A DNA stretch of 64,000 nt from Rhizobacter sp. (GTDB lineage Bacteria; Pseudomonadota; Gammaproteobacteria; Burkholderiales; Burkholderiaceae_C), in assembly GCA_019635355.1 (NCBI GenBank), contig JAHBZQ010000001.1:4526001-4590000 (forward strand). Direction: 5' to 3'. This document shows, piece after piece, positions 17,160 through 25,528 of this stretch. A program made the position numbers and the translations under genes. The notes below the pieces were generated by a model that had not been told where the DNA came from, did not search any database, and was given only the letters and a program-made list of their open reading frames with translations. The first letter of the stretch is position 1; each line of letters starts with the position of its first letter.

Positions 17160-18455
17160 ATGAAACTGCTGATCAAGAACGGACGGTTGATCGACCCGGC
17201 TTCCGGCCGCGATGAAGTGGCCGACGTGGCCATCGCCGCCGGCCGCATCGTGACCCTCGGGAAGGTGAACCCCGACTTCAAGCCCTCGCGCACGATCGAT
17301 GCGCAGGGGCTCATCGTGGTGCCGGGTCTGGTCGACCTCGCCGCACGCCTGCGCGAGCCGGGCCACGAGCACGAAGGCATGCTCGAGTCGGAGATGGCCG
17401 CCGCGGTGGCCGGGGGCGTGACGAGCCTCGTCTGCCCGCCCGACACCGACCCCGCGCTCGACGAGCCGGGTCTCGTCGAGATGCTCAAGTTCCGCGCGCG
17501 CAACCTCAACCAGTCGCACCTCTACCCGCTGGGCGCACTCACCCGCGGCCTGGCCGGCGAGGTGCTGACCGAAATGGCCGAGCTGACCGAAGCCGGCTGC
17601 GTGGGTTTCTCGCAGGCCGACGTGGCGCTCGCCGACACCATGGTGCTGCAGCGCGCGCTGCAATACGCGTCGACCTTCGGCTACTGCGTGTGGCTGCGCC
17701 CGCAAGACGCCTACCTCGGCAAGGGCGTGGCCGCCAGCGGCCCGCTGGCCACGCGCCTGGGCCTGTCGGGCGTGCCGGTGATCGCCGAGACCATCGCGCT
17801 GCACACCATCTTCGAGCTGATGCGCGTGACGGGCGCACGGGTGCACCTGTGCCGCCTGAGCAGCGCGGCCGGCATCGCGCTCGTGCGCACCGCGAAGGCC
17901 GAGGGCCTGCCGGTCACTTGTGACGTGAGCGTGAACCACCTGCACCTCATCGACGTCGACATCGGCTACTTCAACGCCGCCATGCGCCTCACGCCGCCGC
18001 TGCGCCAGCAGCGCGACCGCGATGCGATCCGTGCCGGTCTGGCCGACGGGACCATCGACGCGCTCGTCAGCGACCACACGCCGGTCGACGAAGACGCGAA
18101 GAACCTGCCCTTCGCAGAAGCCGAACCGGGGGCGACCGGGCTGGAGCTGCTCTTGAGCCTCGCGCTCAAGTGGGGCACCGAACACAAGCTCGGGCTGGCG
18201 CAGTCGCTCGCCAAGGTGACCTGCGAGCCGGTGCGCGTGCTGGGCGAGGCTTTGGGCTCGCTGGCGTCGAGTGCGGGGCGCCTCGTGGAAGGCGGCGTGG
18301 CCGACGTCTGCATCTTCGACCCGACCACCCACTGGACGGTGCGGCCGCAGGCGCTCAAGAGCCAGGGCAAGCACTCGCCGTTCGCGGGCTACGAAGTGCC
18401 GGGCACCGTGAAGTACACGCTCGTGGCCGGCAACGTCGCCCACGAAGCAGCCTGA
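17160..18455 (+). CDS. pyrX: non-catalytic dihydroorotase-like protein (PyrX / PyrC')
   Basis: Amidohydrolase-fold relative of type I dihydroorotase, 431 aa. The metal ligands of active enzymes are mostly gone: the HxH of the PGLxDxHxHLREPG motif reads DLAARLREPG; the histidine in AHCED is replaced (WLRPQD); the histidine in the VCHVS motif is arginine (HLCRLSS). Only the aspartate in VSDHTP remains. In Pseudomonas an equivalent inactive PyrC' is needed to assemble aspartate carbamoyltransferase; the position directly after pyrB supports the same role here. A true PyrC must then be encoded elsewhere. Many annotations would call this dihydroorotase. Confidence 0.9.
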   Translation: MKLLIKNGRLIDPASGRDEVADVAIAAGRIVTLGKVNPDFKPSRTIDAQGLIVVPGLVDLAARLREPGHEHEGMLESEMAAAVAGGVTSLVCPPDTDPALDEPGLVEMLKFRARNLNQSHLYPLGALTRGLAGEVLTEMAELTEAGCVGFSQADVALADTMVLQRALQYASTFGYCVWLRPQDAYLGKGVAASGPLATRLGLSGVPVIAETIALHTIFELMRVTGARVHLCRLSSAAGIALVRTAKAEGLPVTCDVSVNHLHLIDVDIGYFNAAMRLTPPLRQQRDRDAIRAGLADGTIDALVSDHTPVDEDAKNLPFAEAEPGATGLELLLSLALKWGTEHKLGLAQSLAKVTCEPVRVLGEALGSLASSAGRLVEGGVADVCIFDPTTHWTVRPQALKSQGKHSPFAGYEVPGTVKYTLVAGNVAHEAA

Positions 18456-18471
18456 AACGGATTCGAGCAGC

Positions 18472-19230
18472 GTGCGCAGCCTCATCGCGTTGTGGCGGCT
18501 GGCCTGCGTGGGCTGGCTGATCGTCGCGGGTCTGCTGCGCTGCGCGTTCATCTTCCCGTTCATCACCCCGGCGAAGCGCCTGCAGCAGACCGGTCGCTGG
18601 TGCGGCCGGGTGGCACGCGCGCTGGGCGTTGCGATCGAAAGCGAAGGCCGCTCGCATGACGGCCCGGCCTTGCTGGTCGCCAACCACATCTCCTGGCTCG
18701 ACATCCTGGCCATCAACGCCGTCCACCCGGCGCGCTTCGTCTCCAAGGCCGACGTGAAGCACTGGCCGGTGCTGGGCTGGATGGTCGGCAGCGGCGGCAC
18801 GCTCTTCATCGAGCGCGAGCGCAAGCGCGATGCGCTGCGCGTGGTGCACCAGATCGCCGCGGCGCTGAAGCAGGGCGACACCATCGCGATGTTTCCCGAA
18901 GGCACCACCGGCGACGGCAGCACGCTGCTGCCCTTCCACGCCAACCTGATGCAGGCGGCGATCTCGACCGATGCCCTGCTGCAGCCCATCGCGCTGCGCT
19001 ATGCCGACGACGACGGCTCGCCCAGCCAGGCGGTGGTGTGGGTCGGCAACTCGACGCTCGCCGAGTCGCTGTGGAAGGTGGCCACGGCGCGCGGCCTGCG
19101 GGTGCGGGTCACCCAGCTGGCCACGGTGGCGTCGGCTGAACAGGACCGCCGGGAACTGGCGTCAAGGGTGCGTGGCCAGATCGGCGCTGCGCTGGGGATC
19201 GAGGTGTCGGCGCTCGAGGCCGGGCACTGA
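18472..19230 (+). CDS. lysophospholipid (1-acyl-glycerol-3-phosphate) acyltransferase
   Basis: PlsC-family membrane acyltransferase, 252 aa, expected to acylate lysophosphatidic acid or a similar acceptor. The catalytic HX4D motif is NHISWLD (H72, D77), the acceptor-binding FPEGTT lies at 141-146, and a membrane span covers roughly residues 8-30. The start is a GTG at 18472, 16 bp after pyrX. A second, shorter PlsC paralogue is at 56877-57494, so substrate preference may differ. It ends 10 bp from the convergent pilin gene. Confidence 0.9.
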   Translation: MRSLIALWRLACVGWLIVAGLLRCAFIFPFITPAKRLQQTGRWCGRVARALGVAIESEGRSHDGPALLVANHISWLDILAINAVHPARFVSKADVKHWPVLGWMVGSGGTLFIERERKRDALRVVHQIAAALKQGDTIAMFPEGTTGDGSTLLPFHANLMQAAISTDALLQPIALRYADDDGSPSQAVVWVGNSTLAESLWKVATARGLRVRVTQLATVASAEQDRRELASRVRGQIGAALGIEVSALEAGH

Positions 19231-19240
19231 ACGCCCTCGG

Positions 19241-19726
19241 CTAGAGGCAATTCACCGGGAGATGCTGGCGCTCGATGTCGGTGCGGTTGGCACCGAAGGG
19301 CTTCATCTGATCGGGCGCCTTGGCGAAGGCGCAGACCCAGGCCACGGGCACCACAGGCGCGTCTTCCACCACGGCGGGGCGCAGCGTGAGGGTCTTGCCT
19401 TGCAGGGCGCCGTTGGCCCGGTTGCCGAACACGATGTGGATGGCGCCGCCTTCGACGGTGATCGACTTGACCACGTTGTTGACGATCTTCTCGGGTGCGG
19501 GCAGGCCCGCTTCGGCGTTGTCGGCCGGCAGGGCCTTGGTGGTGGCCCACACGGCGGCCACGTGGTCCTTGGCCAGCTTGGCGAGCGTCACGCCTTCGGC
19601 GATGTTCTCGCGGATGTACTTGCCCTGCAGACTGGGGACGGCCATCAGGGCCAGGATGGCGAGGATGGCCATCACGACCAGGACCTCGATGAGCGTGAAG
19701 CCGCGGCGGCAGGCAGAGGTTTTCAT
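19241..19726 (-). CDS. type IV pilin / pilin-like protein
   Basis: Prepilin of 161 aa. A short 9-residue leader (MKTSACRRG) precedes the prepilin peptidase site, followed by FTLIEVLVVMAILAILALM, the conserved N-terminal helix with the glutamate at position 5 of the mature protein. The C-terminus has the paired cysteines of PilA-type pilins: WVCAFAK and PVNCL, with ANRTDIERQHLP between them. It could be the major pilin or a minor one; it stands alone here, without a pilus assembly gene next to it. The cysteine in the leader is unusual for a prepilin. Convergent with the acyltransferase and divergent from the MATE gene. Confidence 0.9.
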   Translation of the reverse strand: MKTSACRRGFTLIEVLVVMAILAILALMAVPSLQGKYIRENIAEGVTLAKLAKDHVAAVWATTKALPADNAEAGLPAPEKIVNNVVKSITVEGGAIHIVFGNRANGALQGKTLTLRPAVVEDAPVVPVAWVCAFAKAPDQMKPFGANRTDIERQHLPVNCL

Positions 19727-19842
19727 GGCGGCGTGCAGTGTGTCACAGCTCGCGGGGCGTTCCGCACGGTTCGCATCCCCCAGGTGACAGCGCTGTCATC
19801 GGTGCGGCGCTATGGTGCTTGTGCACAGGTCGTGTCAGCCCT

Positions 19843-21231
19843 TTGAGCCTCTCCTCCATTTCCACCAGCCACCGTTGGCGCTGGATCCGCTTCCAGGTGC
19901 GGCGCCGCTTTGCGCGGCCGCGCGGGGTGTGGTCGCTGGCCGGGCCGGTGCTGCTGCAGGAGTTTGCGCTGGTGCTCACCGGCACGGTGGTGATGGCGAT
20001 GGCCAGCCACCTGGGTCCGGCCTCCGTGGCGGCCATCGGCATGATGGACGCGCTCAACTTCCTGCTGATCGCGATCTACGGCGGCCTGGCCATCGGTGCC
20101 ACGGTGACGGTGGCGCATTGCGTGGGCGCCGGCCGGCGCGACGACCTGCGTTCCGTGGCCTTCAGCGCCCTGGCGCTCGCGCTGTGTGCCGGTGTGCTGG
20201 TGGCGCTGCTGCTGTGGAACACCCGCGGCCTCTGGATCGCGATGGTCCTACCCGGCGCCGAAGAGGCGGTGAAGGTGCAGGCCGACCGCTACTTCCGCTG
20301 GGTGATCGTGGCCGGCATGGCCACCTCGATCGTGCTCACCAGCTGCGGCGTGCTGCGCGGCATGGCGCGCACCGACACCGCCATGCGGGTGCAAGTGGTG
20401 ATGGCGGTGTCGCAGATCGTCATGGCGGCCATCTTCATGCGCGGCGCGGACGGTAGCGTCAACGGCGCCGGCGCGGCGCTGCTGCTGGCGCGCTGTGGTG
20501 GTGTGGCGCTCGTGCTGCTGGCGCTGTGGCCCACGCTGCGGCAAGGGGTGGAGCACGCGGGCGGCTGGCCGGTGCGCAAGGCCTTCATGCAATCCATCCT
20601 CAAGGTGGGTTGGCCGGCGGCGCTCGAATCGTCGTTCTTCCACCTCGGCAAGATCGTCACGCAGACCATCGTGGTGGGCCTGGGCACCACCGCGATGGCG
20701 GCGAACTTCATCGCGTTCTACGTCAGCAACTTCGTCAACACCCCGGGCACGGCGCTCGGCGTGGCGGCCACCACCCTCGTGGGCATGCGCCTCGGGGCCG
20801 GGCGGGTGAAGGCAGCGCAACTCGTGCTGCGGCGGGTGATCCGCAGCGCCAACTGGTCGCTGTCGACGATGGCGGCCATCGTGCTGCCGTTCTCGTGGTG
20901 GCTGGCCGGGCTCTTCGGCAACAACGCCGAGGTGACGGCGCAGGCCGCCTGGCTGATCGCGCTCAGCTGCGTCTTCATGCCGGCCTGGGCGGGCTCGTGG
21001 GTGCTGCCGGCCGGCCTGCGCGGAGCCGGCGACACCCGCTACGGCCTGGTGGTCGGCAGCTCCACCATGTGGGGGCTGCGCATCGGCGCGGGCTACCTGC
21101 TCGGCATCGTGTGCGGGCTGGGCGTGATCGGCGTGTGGCTGGGCATGTTTGCCGACTGGATCGTGCGCAACATCCTCTTCCGCAAGCGCATGCGCGGCAC
21201 GGCATGGACACGCCATCGCCTGCTCGGTTGA
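19843..21231 (+). CDS. MATE family efflux transporter
   Basis: Twelve-helix multidrug and toxic compound extrusion protein of about 462 aa, expected to export cationic compounds in exchange for H+ or Na+. The two homologous halves begin WSLAGPVLLQEFALVLTGTV and SILKVGWPAALESSFFHLGK. The start is uncertain: a TTG at 19843 or GTG at 19834 fits family length best, with a basic tail before helix 1; an ATG at 19738 in the same frame would add residues that look non-coding. No strong ribosome site precedes any of these. Divergent from the pilin gene. Confidence 0.88.
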   Translation: MSLSSISTSHRWRWIRFQVRRRFARPRGVWSLAGPVLLQEFALVLTGTVVMAMASHLGPASVAAIGMMDALNFLLIAIYGGLAIGATVTVAHCVGAGRRDDLRSVAFSALALALCAGVLVALLLWNTRGLWIAMVLPGAEEAVKVQADRYFRWVIVAGMATSIVLTSCGVLRGMARTDTAMRVQVVMAVSQIVMAAIFMRGADGSVNGAGAALLLARCGGVALVLLALWPTLRQGVEHAGGWPVRKAFMQSILKVGWPAALESSFFHLGKIVTQTIVVGLGTTAMAANFIAFYVSNFVNTPGTALGVAATTLVGMRLGAGRVKAAQLVLRRVIRSANWSLSTMAAIVLPFSWWLAGLFGNNAEVTAQAAWLIALSCVFMPAWAGSWVLPAGLRGAGDTRYGLVVGSSTMWGLRIGAGYLLGIVCGLGVIGVWLGMFADWIVRNILFRKRMRGTAWTRHRLLG

Positions 21232-21315
21232 TCTGCTGAAAAAATAGGCAGAAAAACGCTCCTTTTGCACTGTGCACCCCGCCGGGCTCGGCTTACATTG
21301 GGCCATTGAAGCTGC

Positions 21316-21320
21316 GGAGG
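21316..21320 (+). promoter_or_regulatory. ribosome binding site that sets the start of the HD-GYP-like gene
   Basis: GGAGG six bases before the ATG at 21327. It selects this ATG over a TTG at 21306 in the same frame. Upstream, 21266-21276 holds the short palindrome TGCAC-T-GTGCA, a possible protein-binding site of unknown meaning. Confidence 0.7.
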
Positions 21321-21326
21321 TTCGTC

Positions 21327-22466
21327 ATGGCCTGGGTCAAGATGGATCGACATCTGGTGCAGTTCGGCGTGCCCTCTCCGCTGGAGGTGCGAGATGCCGA
21401 GGGGCACCTCCTGCTCGCCAAGGGCGCCATCGTCGAAAACGACGAGCAGCTCGGCGCCTTGCTTGCGCATGGCGCGATGGTCGAGTCCGACGAAGCCAAG
21501 GCCGTGCTCGCCGCGCAAAACGGTGGCCGCGCTCCTGAGCCTGAAACCCGCCCGACCAGCGTCTTCGGCCTGTGGGACCAACTGCGCTGGCGCCTGGAGC
21601 GCATCGTCAAGGGCCTGGCCGACGACCCGGCGCATTTCGCCGCCCGCATCGACGAGCTGGCCCAGCACTTGGTCCTGCTCACCGAGAAAGACGCCGACGT
21701 GGGCATCTTCCTCGCCGTGCGGCAAGACACCCGCAAGCTCTCGATCTACGGCCTGAGCCACGCCGTCTACACCGGGATGATCTGCTTCCTGATGGCGCAG
21801 CGCATGGGCTGGCCGCGCGAGCGTTGCCTCACGCTCGTGAAGGCGGCGCTGACGATGAACATGTCGGTCTTCGAGCTGCAGGGCCGGCTCGCCGCGCAGG
21901 GCGTGCCCATGCTGGCCGAGCAACGCGTGGTGCTGCACGAGCACCCGCTGGAGAGCGCCCGCATGCTGCGCGAAGCCGGCGTCACCGATGAAGAGTGGCT
22001 CACCGCAGTGGAACAGCACCACGAATGGACCGACGGCAAAGGCTATCCGCGCGGGCTCACCGAGATGAGCGAGATGGCCAAGGCCCTGAAATACGCCGAC
22101 AACTTCATGGCCAAGATCAGCCCCAAGGCGATCCGCAAGCCGCTGCATGCGCAAGAGGCCGCCCGAGACCTCTTCAAGACCGACGGCGGCGGGCCGATGG
22201 CGATGGCGATCATCAAGGAGTTCGGCATCTACCCGCCGGGCGAGCTGGTGAAGCTCAAGACCGGCGAGCTGGCGGTGGTGATCCGCCGTACCGCGAGTGC
22301 CAGCACGCCGATGGCCGCGAGCATCACCGACCGCACCGGCGTGCCGGTGCTCAACATCGTGCGCCGCGACACCAGCCGCCCCGAGCACGCCATCGTCGGC
22401 TTCGTGGCCGACAAGTCGCTGCTCGACCGCGTGCCGCCGGAGCGGCTCTACGGCCTGCCCGGCTGA
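21327..22466 (+). CDS. degenerate HD-GYP domain protein
   Basis: Soluble protein of 379 aa with an N-terminal domain of about 110 residues and a C-terminal HD-GYP fold. HD-GYP enzymes hydrolyse cyclic di-GMP using metal held by HD, H, HH and D residues. Here the HHE and DGKGYP motifs (231-241) and H204/H206 are present, but the place of the HD pair (usually LLHDIGK) reads ALTMNMSVFE (about 175-184), so two metal ligands are lost. Catalysis is therefore doubtful and a binding or signalling role is more likely. It follows the MATE gene by 95 bp and converges on gpmA, 5 bp away. Confidence 0.82.
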   Translation: MAWVKMDRHLVQFGVPSPLEVRDAEGHLLLAKGAIVENDEQLGALLAHGAMVESDEAKAVLAAQNGGRAPEPETRPTSVFGLWDQLRWRLERIVKGLADDPAHFAARIDELAQHLVLLTEKDADVGIFLAVRQDTRKLSIYGLSHAVYTGMICFLMAQRMGWPRERCLTLVKAALTMNMSVFELQGRLAAQGVPMLAEQRVVLHEHPLESARMLREAGVTDEEWLTAVEQHHEWTDGKGYPRGLTEMSEMAKALKYADNFMAKISPKAIRKPLHAQEAARDLFKTDGGGPMAMAIIKEFGIYPPGELVKLKTGELAVVIRRTASASTPMAASITDRTGVPVLNIVRRDTSRPEHAIVGFVADKSLLDRVPPERLYGLPG

Positions 22467-22471
22467 GCCGG

Positions 22472-23176
22472 TCAGGCCTTCTTCTCTTCGAGGTAGTAGT
22501 ACGGCTTGATCGGCTTGAGGTCGGCGTCGAGCTCGTACACGAGCGGCGTGCCGTTGGGGATGTTGACGCCCACGATCTCATCGTCGCCGATGTTGCTCAG
22601 GTACTTCACGAGCGCGCGGATGCTGTTGCCATGCGCCGCGATCACCACGCGCTTGCCCGACTTGATGGCCGGTGCGATGGTGTCGTTCCACGCCGGCAGC
22701 ACGCGGGCCACGGTGTCCTTCAGGCACTCGGTCAGCGGGATGTCTTCCGGCTTGAGCTTGGCGTAGCGGATGTCGTTGCGCTGGCTCAGCGGCGCGTCGG
22801 CGGCCAGCGGCGGCGGCGGCGTGTCGTAGCTGCGGCGCCAGATCAGCACCTGCTCGTCGCCATATTGCTTGGCGGTCTCGGCCTTGTTGAGGCCTTGCAG
22901 GCCGCCGTAGTGGCGCTCGTTGAGGCGCCACTGGTGCACCACCGGCAGCCAGGTGCGGTCCATCTGGTCGAGCGTGTGCCAGAGCGTCCAGATGGCGCGC
23001 TTGAGCACCGAGGTGTAGGCCACGTCGAAGTCGTAGCCGTGGGCCTTCAGCGTGCGGCCGGCTTGCTGTGCCTGCGCCACGCCCGTGGGGGTGAGGTCCA
23101 CGTCGACCCATCCGGTGAAGCGGTTTTCCAGGTTCCAGGTCGATTCGCCGTGGCGGATGAGCACGAGTTTGTACAT
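22472..23176 (-). CDS. gpmA: 2,3-bisphosphoglycerate-dependent phosphoglycerate mutase
   Basis: Glycolytic/gluconeogenic enzyme interconverting 3- and 2-phosphoglycerate, 234 aa. The phosphohistidine motif LIRHGESTWN is at residues 6-15, the RRSYDTPPPP substrate loop is present, and the second catalytic histidine lies in AAHGNSIRALVKYL. Start ATG at 23176; an upstream in-frame extension is not conserved in the family. Slightly shorter than the E. coli enzyme (about 250). Divergent from the rhodanese-grxC-secB-gpsA genes. Confidence 0.96.
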   Translation of the reverse strand: MYKLVLIRHGESTWNLENRFTGWVDVDLTPTGVAQAQQAGRTLKAHGYDFDVAYTSVLKRAIWTLWHTLDQMDRTWLPVVHQWRLNERHYGGLQGLNKAETAKQYGDEQVLIWRRSYDTPPPPLAADAPLSQRNDIRYAKLKPEDIPLTECLKDTVARVLPAWNDTIAPAIKSGKRVVIAAHGNSIRALVKYLSNIGDDEIVGVNIPNGTPLVYELDADLKPIKPYYYLEEKKA

Positions 23177-23229
23177 GGCGCGAGCAGAGGGGATGAAGAA
23201 GTGGGGCCGGTCGGCAAAGGGTCGAATTC

Positions 23230-23235
23230 TATAAT
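23230..23235 (+). promoter_or_regulatory. candidate -10 box (TATAAT) before the rhodanese gene
   Basis: A perfect TATAAT, 45 bp upstream of the GTG at 23281, inside the near-palindrome GAATTCTATAATTC. It lies in the space between divergent gpmA and the rhodanese gene. No convincing -35 partner on the plus strand. Confidence 0.45.
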
Positions 23236-23280
23236 TCGCGTTTGCCTTCCCCAGCCGGGCCTTCGGCCCGCACACACCCC

Positions 23281-23697
23281 GTGAACTTCTTCACCAACCC
23301 CGAAAACCTGCTCCTGATCGCGATGGCGATCGTCTCCGGCGGCCTGCTGGTCTGGCCGCGCTTGCGAGGTGGCGGTGGCAACGGCGCCGTGACCGCCGCC
23401 GAAGCGGTGCAGCTCATCAACCGCGAGCGTGCCGTGCTGGTCGACGTGAGCGAGCCTGCCGAGTTCGCGGCCGGCCATGCCGGCGGCTCGAAGAACATCC
23501 CCTTCGGCAGCCTGGAAACGAGCACCGACCTGCCGAAGAACAAGGCCTTGCCGGTGGTGGTGGTGTGCCCGAGCGGCGCACGCGCCTCGCGCGCAGCGGG
23601 TATCTTGCGCAAGCTGGGTTTCGAGAAGGCCCGGCCACTCGCCGGGGGCCTGCGCGCATGGCGCGAGGCCAACCTGCCGGTCGAGAAATCCGCCTGA
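23281..23697 (+). CDS. membrane-anchored rhodanese-like domain protein
   Basis: Sulfurtransferase-fold protein, 138 aa. One N-terminal span (about 9-26) anchors a rhodanese domain. The active-site loop is VVVCPSGARASRAA with C96 as the likely persulfide cysteine; DVSEPAEFAAGHAGGSKNIPF is the standard rhodanese entry. The start is a GTG at 23281. It leads the conserved rhodanese-grxC-secB-gpsA string (19 bp to grxC). The exact sulfur donor and acceptor are unknown for this family (YibN-like). Confidence 0.9.
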   Translation: MNFFTNPENLLLIAMAIVSGGLLVWPRLRGGGGNGAVTAAEAVQLINRERAVLVDVSEPAEFAAGHAGGSKNIPFGSLETSTDLPKNKALPVVVVCPSGARASRAAGILRKLGFEKARPLAGGLRAWREANLPVEKSA

Positions 23698-23715
23698 CGA
23701 CAGGAGGTTCCGTTC

Positions 23716-23976
23716 ATGCAGCCGGTCAAGATGTACACGACCCTGGTGTGCCCGTTTTGCATTCGCGCCAAGGCCCTGCTCAAGCAGCGCGGGGTGAACG
23801 ACATCGATGAAGTGCGGGTCGACCTCGACCCGTCGCAACGCACCACGATGATGGAGATCACCGGCCGCCGCACGGTGCCGCAGATCTTCATTGGCGACAC
23901 GCACGTGGGCGGCTGCGACGACCTGATCGCGCTCGACCAGCGCGGCGGGCTCATGCCCTTGCTGCAGGGCAGCTGA
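23716..23976 (+). CDS. grxC: glutaredoxin 3
   Basis: Small thiol-disulfide oxidoreductase reduced by glutathione, 86 aa. The dithiol active site is CPFC (C12, C15); the glutathione-binding TVPQIF cis-proline segment and GGCDDL are present. A good AGGAGG ribosome site precedes the ATG. Located between the rhodanese gene and secB, as in many proteobacteria. Confidence 0.96.
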   Translation: MQPVKMYTTLVCPFCIRAKALLKQRGVNDIDEVRVDLDPSQRTTMMEITGRRTVPQIFIGDTHVGGCDDLIALDQRGGLMPLLQGS

Positions 23977-24007
23977 AAACCGTCATCGTCACTGGCACAT
24001 AATCCCC

Positions 24008-24041
24008 GGCCCGCACCACTCGAGGTGGCGGGCCTTCTTTC
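24008..24041 (+). terminator. GC-rich hairpin with T-rich tail between grxC and secB
   Basis: The arms GGCCCG and CGGGCC, extended inside by CCAC/GTGG with a two-base bulge, enclose a TCGAG loop and are followed by TTCTTTCTTC. It looks like an intrinsic terminator for grxC. It also lies just before secB, downstream of a CATAAT hexamer at 23998-24003, so it could instead attenuate secB. Confidence 0.5.
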
Positions 24042-24063
24042 TTCTTCCATCAGCGAGACTTCC

Positions 24064-24519
24064 ATGGCCGACGACAACAACGCTCCCGTGTTCCAGATCC
24101 AGCGCGTGTACCTGAAGGACTTGTCGCTCGAGCAACCGAACTCGCCGCAGATCCTGCTCGAGCAGGCGCAGCCGCAGGTCGACATCAACCTCAACCTCGC
24201 CGCCCAGCCGGTGGCCGACGGTGTCTACGAAGTCTCGGTCACCGCCACCGTGACCACCAAGGTCAACGACAAGACCCTGTTCCTGGTCGAGGCCAAGCAG
24301 GCCGGCATCTTCGAGATCCGCAACATCCCCGACGAGCAGCTGCAGCCCATCATCGGCATCGCCTGCCCGCAGATCGTCTACCCCTACCTGCGCGCCATCG
24401 TCTCCGACGTCTGCACACGCGCGGGCTTCCCGCCGGTGGTGCTGGCCGAGGTGAACTTCCAGGCGATGTACGAAGCCCAGCAGCAACAGCAGGCTGCCGG
24501 CGGTGCCAACCTCAACTGA
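24064..24519 (+). CDS. secB: protein-export chaperone SecB
   Basis: Tetrameric cytosolic chaperone that keeps preproteins unfolded and hands them to SecA, 151 aa. Signature blocks are FQIQRVYLKDLSLE, PQVDINLNL, the AGIFEI strand and PYLRAIVSDVCTRAGFPPV. The C-terminus is Gln-rich and then ANLN, without the zinc-binding SecA contact region being obvious. Start ATG at 24064; an in-frame upstream ATG at 24025 would add 13 residues overlapping the hairpin tail. 16 bp before gpsA. Confidence 0.97.
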   Translation: MADDNNAPVFQIQRVYLKDLSLEQPNSPQILLEQAQPQVDINLNLAAQPVADGVYEVSVTATVTTKVNDKTLFLVEAKQAGIFEIRNIPDEQLQPIIGIACPQIVYPYLRAIVSDVCTRAGFPPVVLAEVNFQAMYEAQQQQQAAGGANLN

Positions 24520-24535
24520 TCGTTCGTCGACCACG

Positions 24536-25528
24536 ATGAACCTGACCGTGCTCGGCGCAGGGGCGTGGGGCACGGCCGTGGCCGCGAGCACGGCCGCGCG
24601 GCACAGCACGGTGCTGTGGGCACGCGACGCCGCGCAGTGCCGGCAGATGCAGGCCGCGCGCGAGAACCTGCGCTACCTGCCCGGCGTGCCGCTGCCCGCC
24701 GCGCTGGCGCTGACCGACGACTTCGATGCCGCGCTGGCGCACGCGCGTGGCGACGGCCTGATCGTGCTGGCCACGCCGATGGCCGGCCTGCGCGAGATGC
24801 TGCAGCGCCTGCCGGCCGATGCACCCGGCGTGCTGTGGCTGTGCAAGGGTTTCGAAGAAGGCACGGGCCTCCTGGGCCACGAGATCGCGCGGGCCGTGCG
24901 GCCGGACGCGGTGCAGGTCGGCATTCTCTCCGGCCCAAGCTTCGCGCTCGAAGTGGCGCGCGGCCAGCCGGTGGCGCTCGTCGTCGCCAGCCAGGACGAC
25001 GCGCTGTGCCGTCGCGCCGTCGACGCCTTCCATTCCGACGCGATGCGCATCTACGCGTCGAACGACCCGGTGGGTGTGGAGGTCGGCGGTGCGGTGAAGA
25101 ACGTGATGGCGATCGCCACCGGCATCGCCGATGGCCTGCAGCTCGGCCTCAACGCGCGCGCCGCGCTCATCACGCGCGGCCTGGCCGAAATGACGCGCCT
25201 GGGCCTGGCGCTCGGCGCACGCGTCGAAACCTTCATGGGCTTGAGCGGGCTTGGCGATCTGGTGCTCACCGCCACCGGCGACCTGTCGCGCAACCGCAAG
25301 GTGGGGCTGTTGCTGGCCCAGGGCCTGCCGTTGCCGCGCATCCTGCAGGAGCTGGGCCATGTGGCCGAAGGCGTGGCCTGTGCGGCCACGGTGCTCAAGC
25401 GTGCGCAGGCAAGTGGGGTCGACATGCCGATCACCGAGGCGGTGGTGCGGGTGCTCGAAGGCCGTCTGCAGCCGCCGCAGGCGATCCAGGAACTGATGTC
25501 GCGCGACGCGCGGCGCGAAGGCGCCTGA
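24536..25528 (+). CDS. gpsA: glycerol-3-phosphate dehydrogenase [NAD(P)+]
   Basis: Reduces dihydroxyacetone phosphate to sn-glycerol-3-phosphate for phospholipid synthesis, 330 aa. The dinucleotide loop is VLGAGAWGTAVA from residue 5; the substrate and catalytic region shows GPSFALEVARG and GAVKNVMAIATGIADGL with the catalytic lysine; GLSGLGDLVLTATG is also typical. It follows secB, the usual neighbour. Its last codons form half of a perfect inverted repeat shared with trmL. Confidence 0.97.
   Translation: MNLTVLGAGAWGTAVAASTAARHSTVLWARDAAQCRQMQAARENLRYLPGVPLPAALALTDDFDAALAHARGDGLIVLATPMAGLREMLQRLPADAPGVLWLCKGFEEGTGLLGHEIARAVRPDAVQVGILSGPSFALEVARGQPVALVVASQDDALCRRAVDAFHSDAMRIYASNDPVGVEVGGAVKNVMAIATGIADGLQLGLNARAALITRGLAEMTRLGLALGARVETFMGLSGLGDLVLTATGDLSRNRKVGLLLAQGLPLPRILQELGHVAEGVACAATVLKRAQASGVDMPITEAVVRVLEGRLQPPQAIQELMSRDARREGA

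Noticed and set aside
16080..18989. A 969-codon minus-strand open frame opposite pyrB and pyrX
   Set aside because: Low-complexity composition and no motifs; explained by strong GC bias at third codon positions of the real genes.
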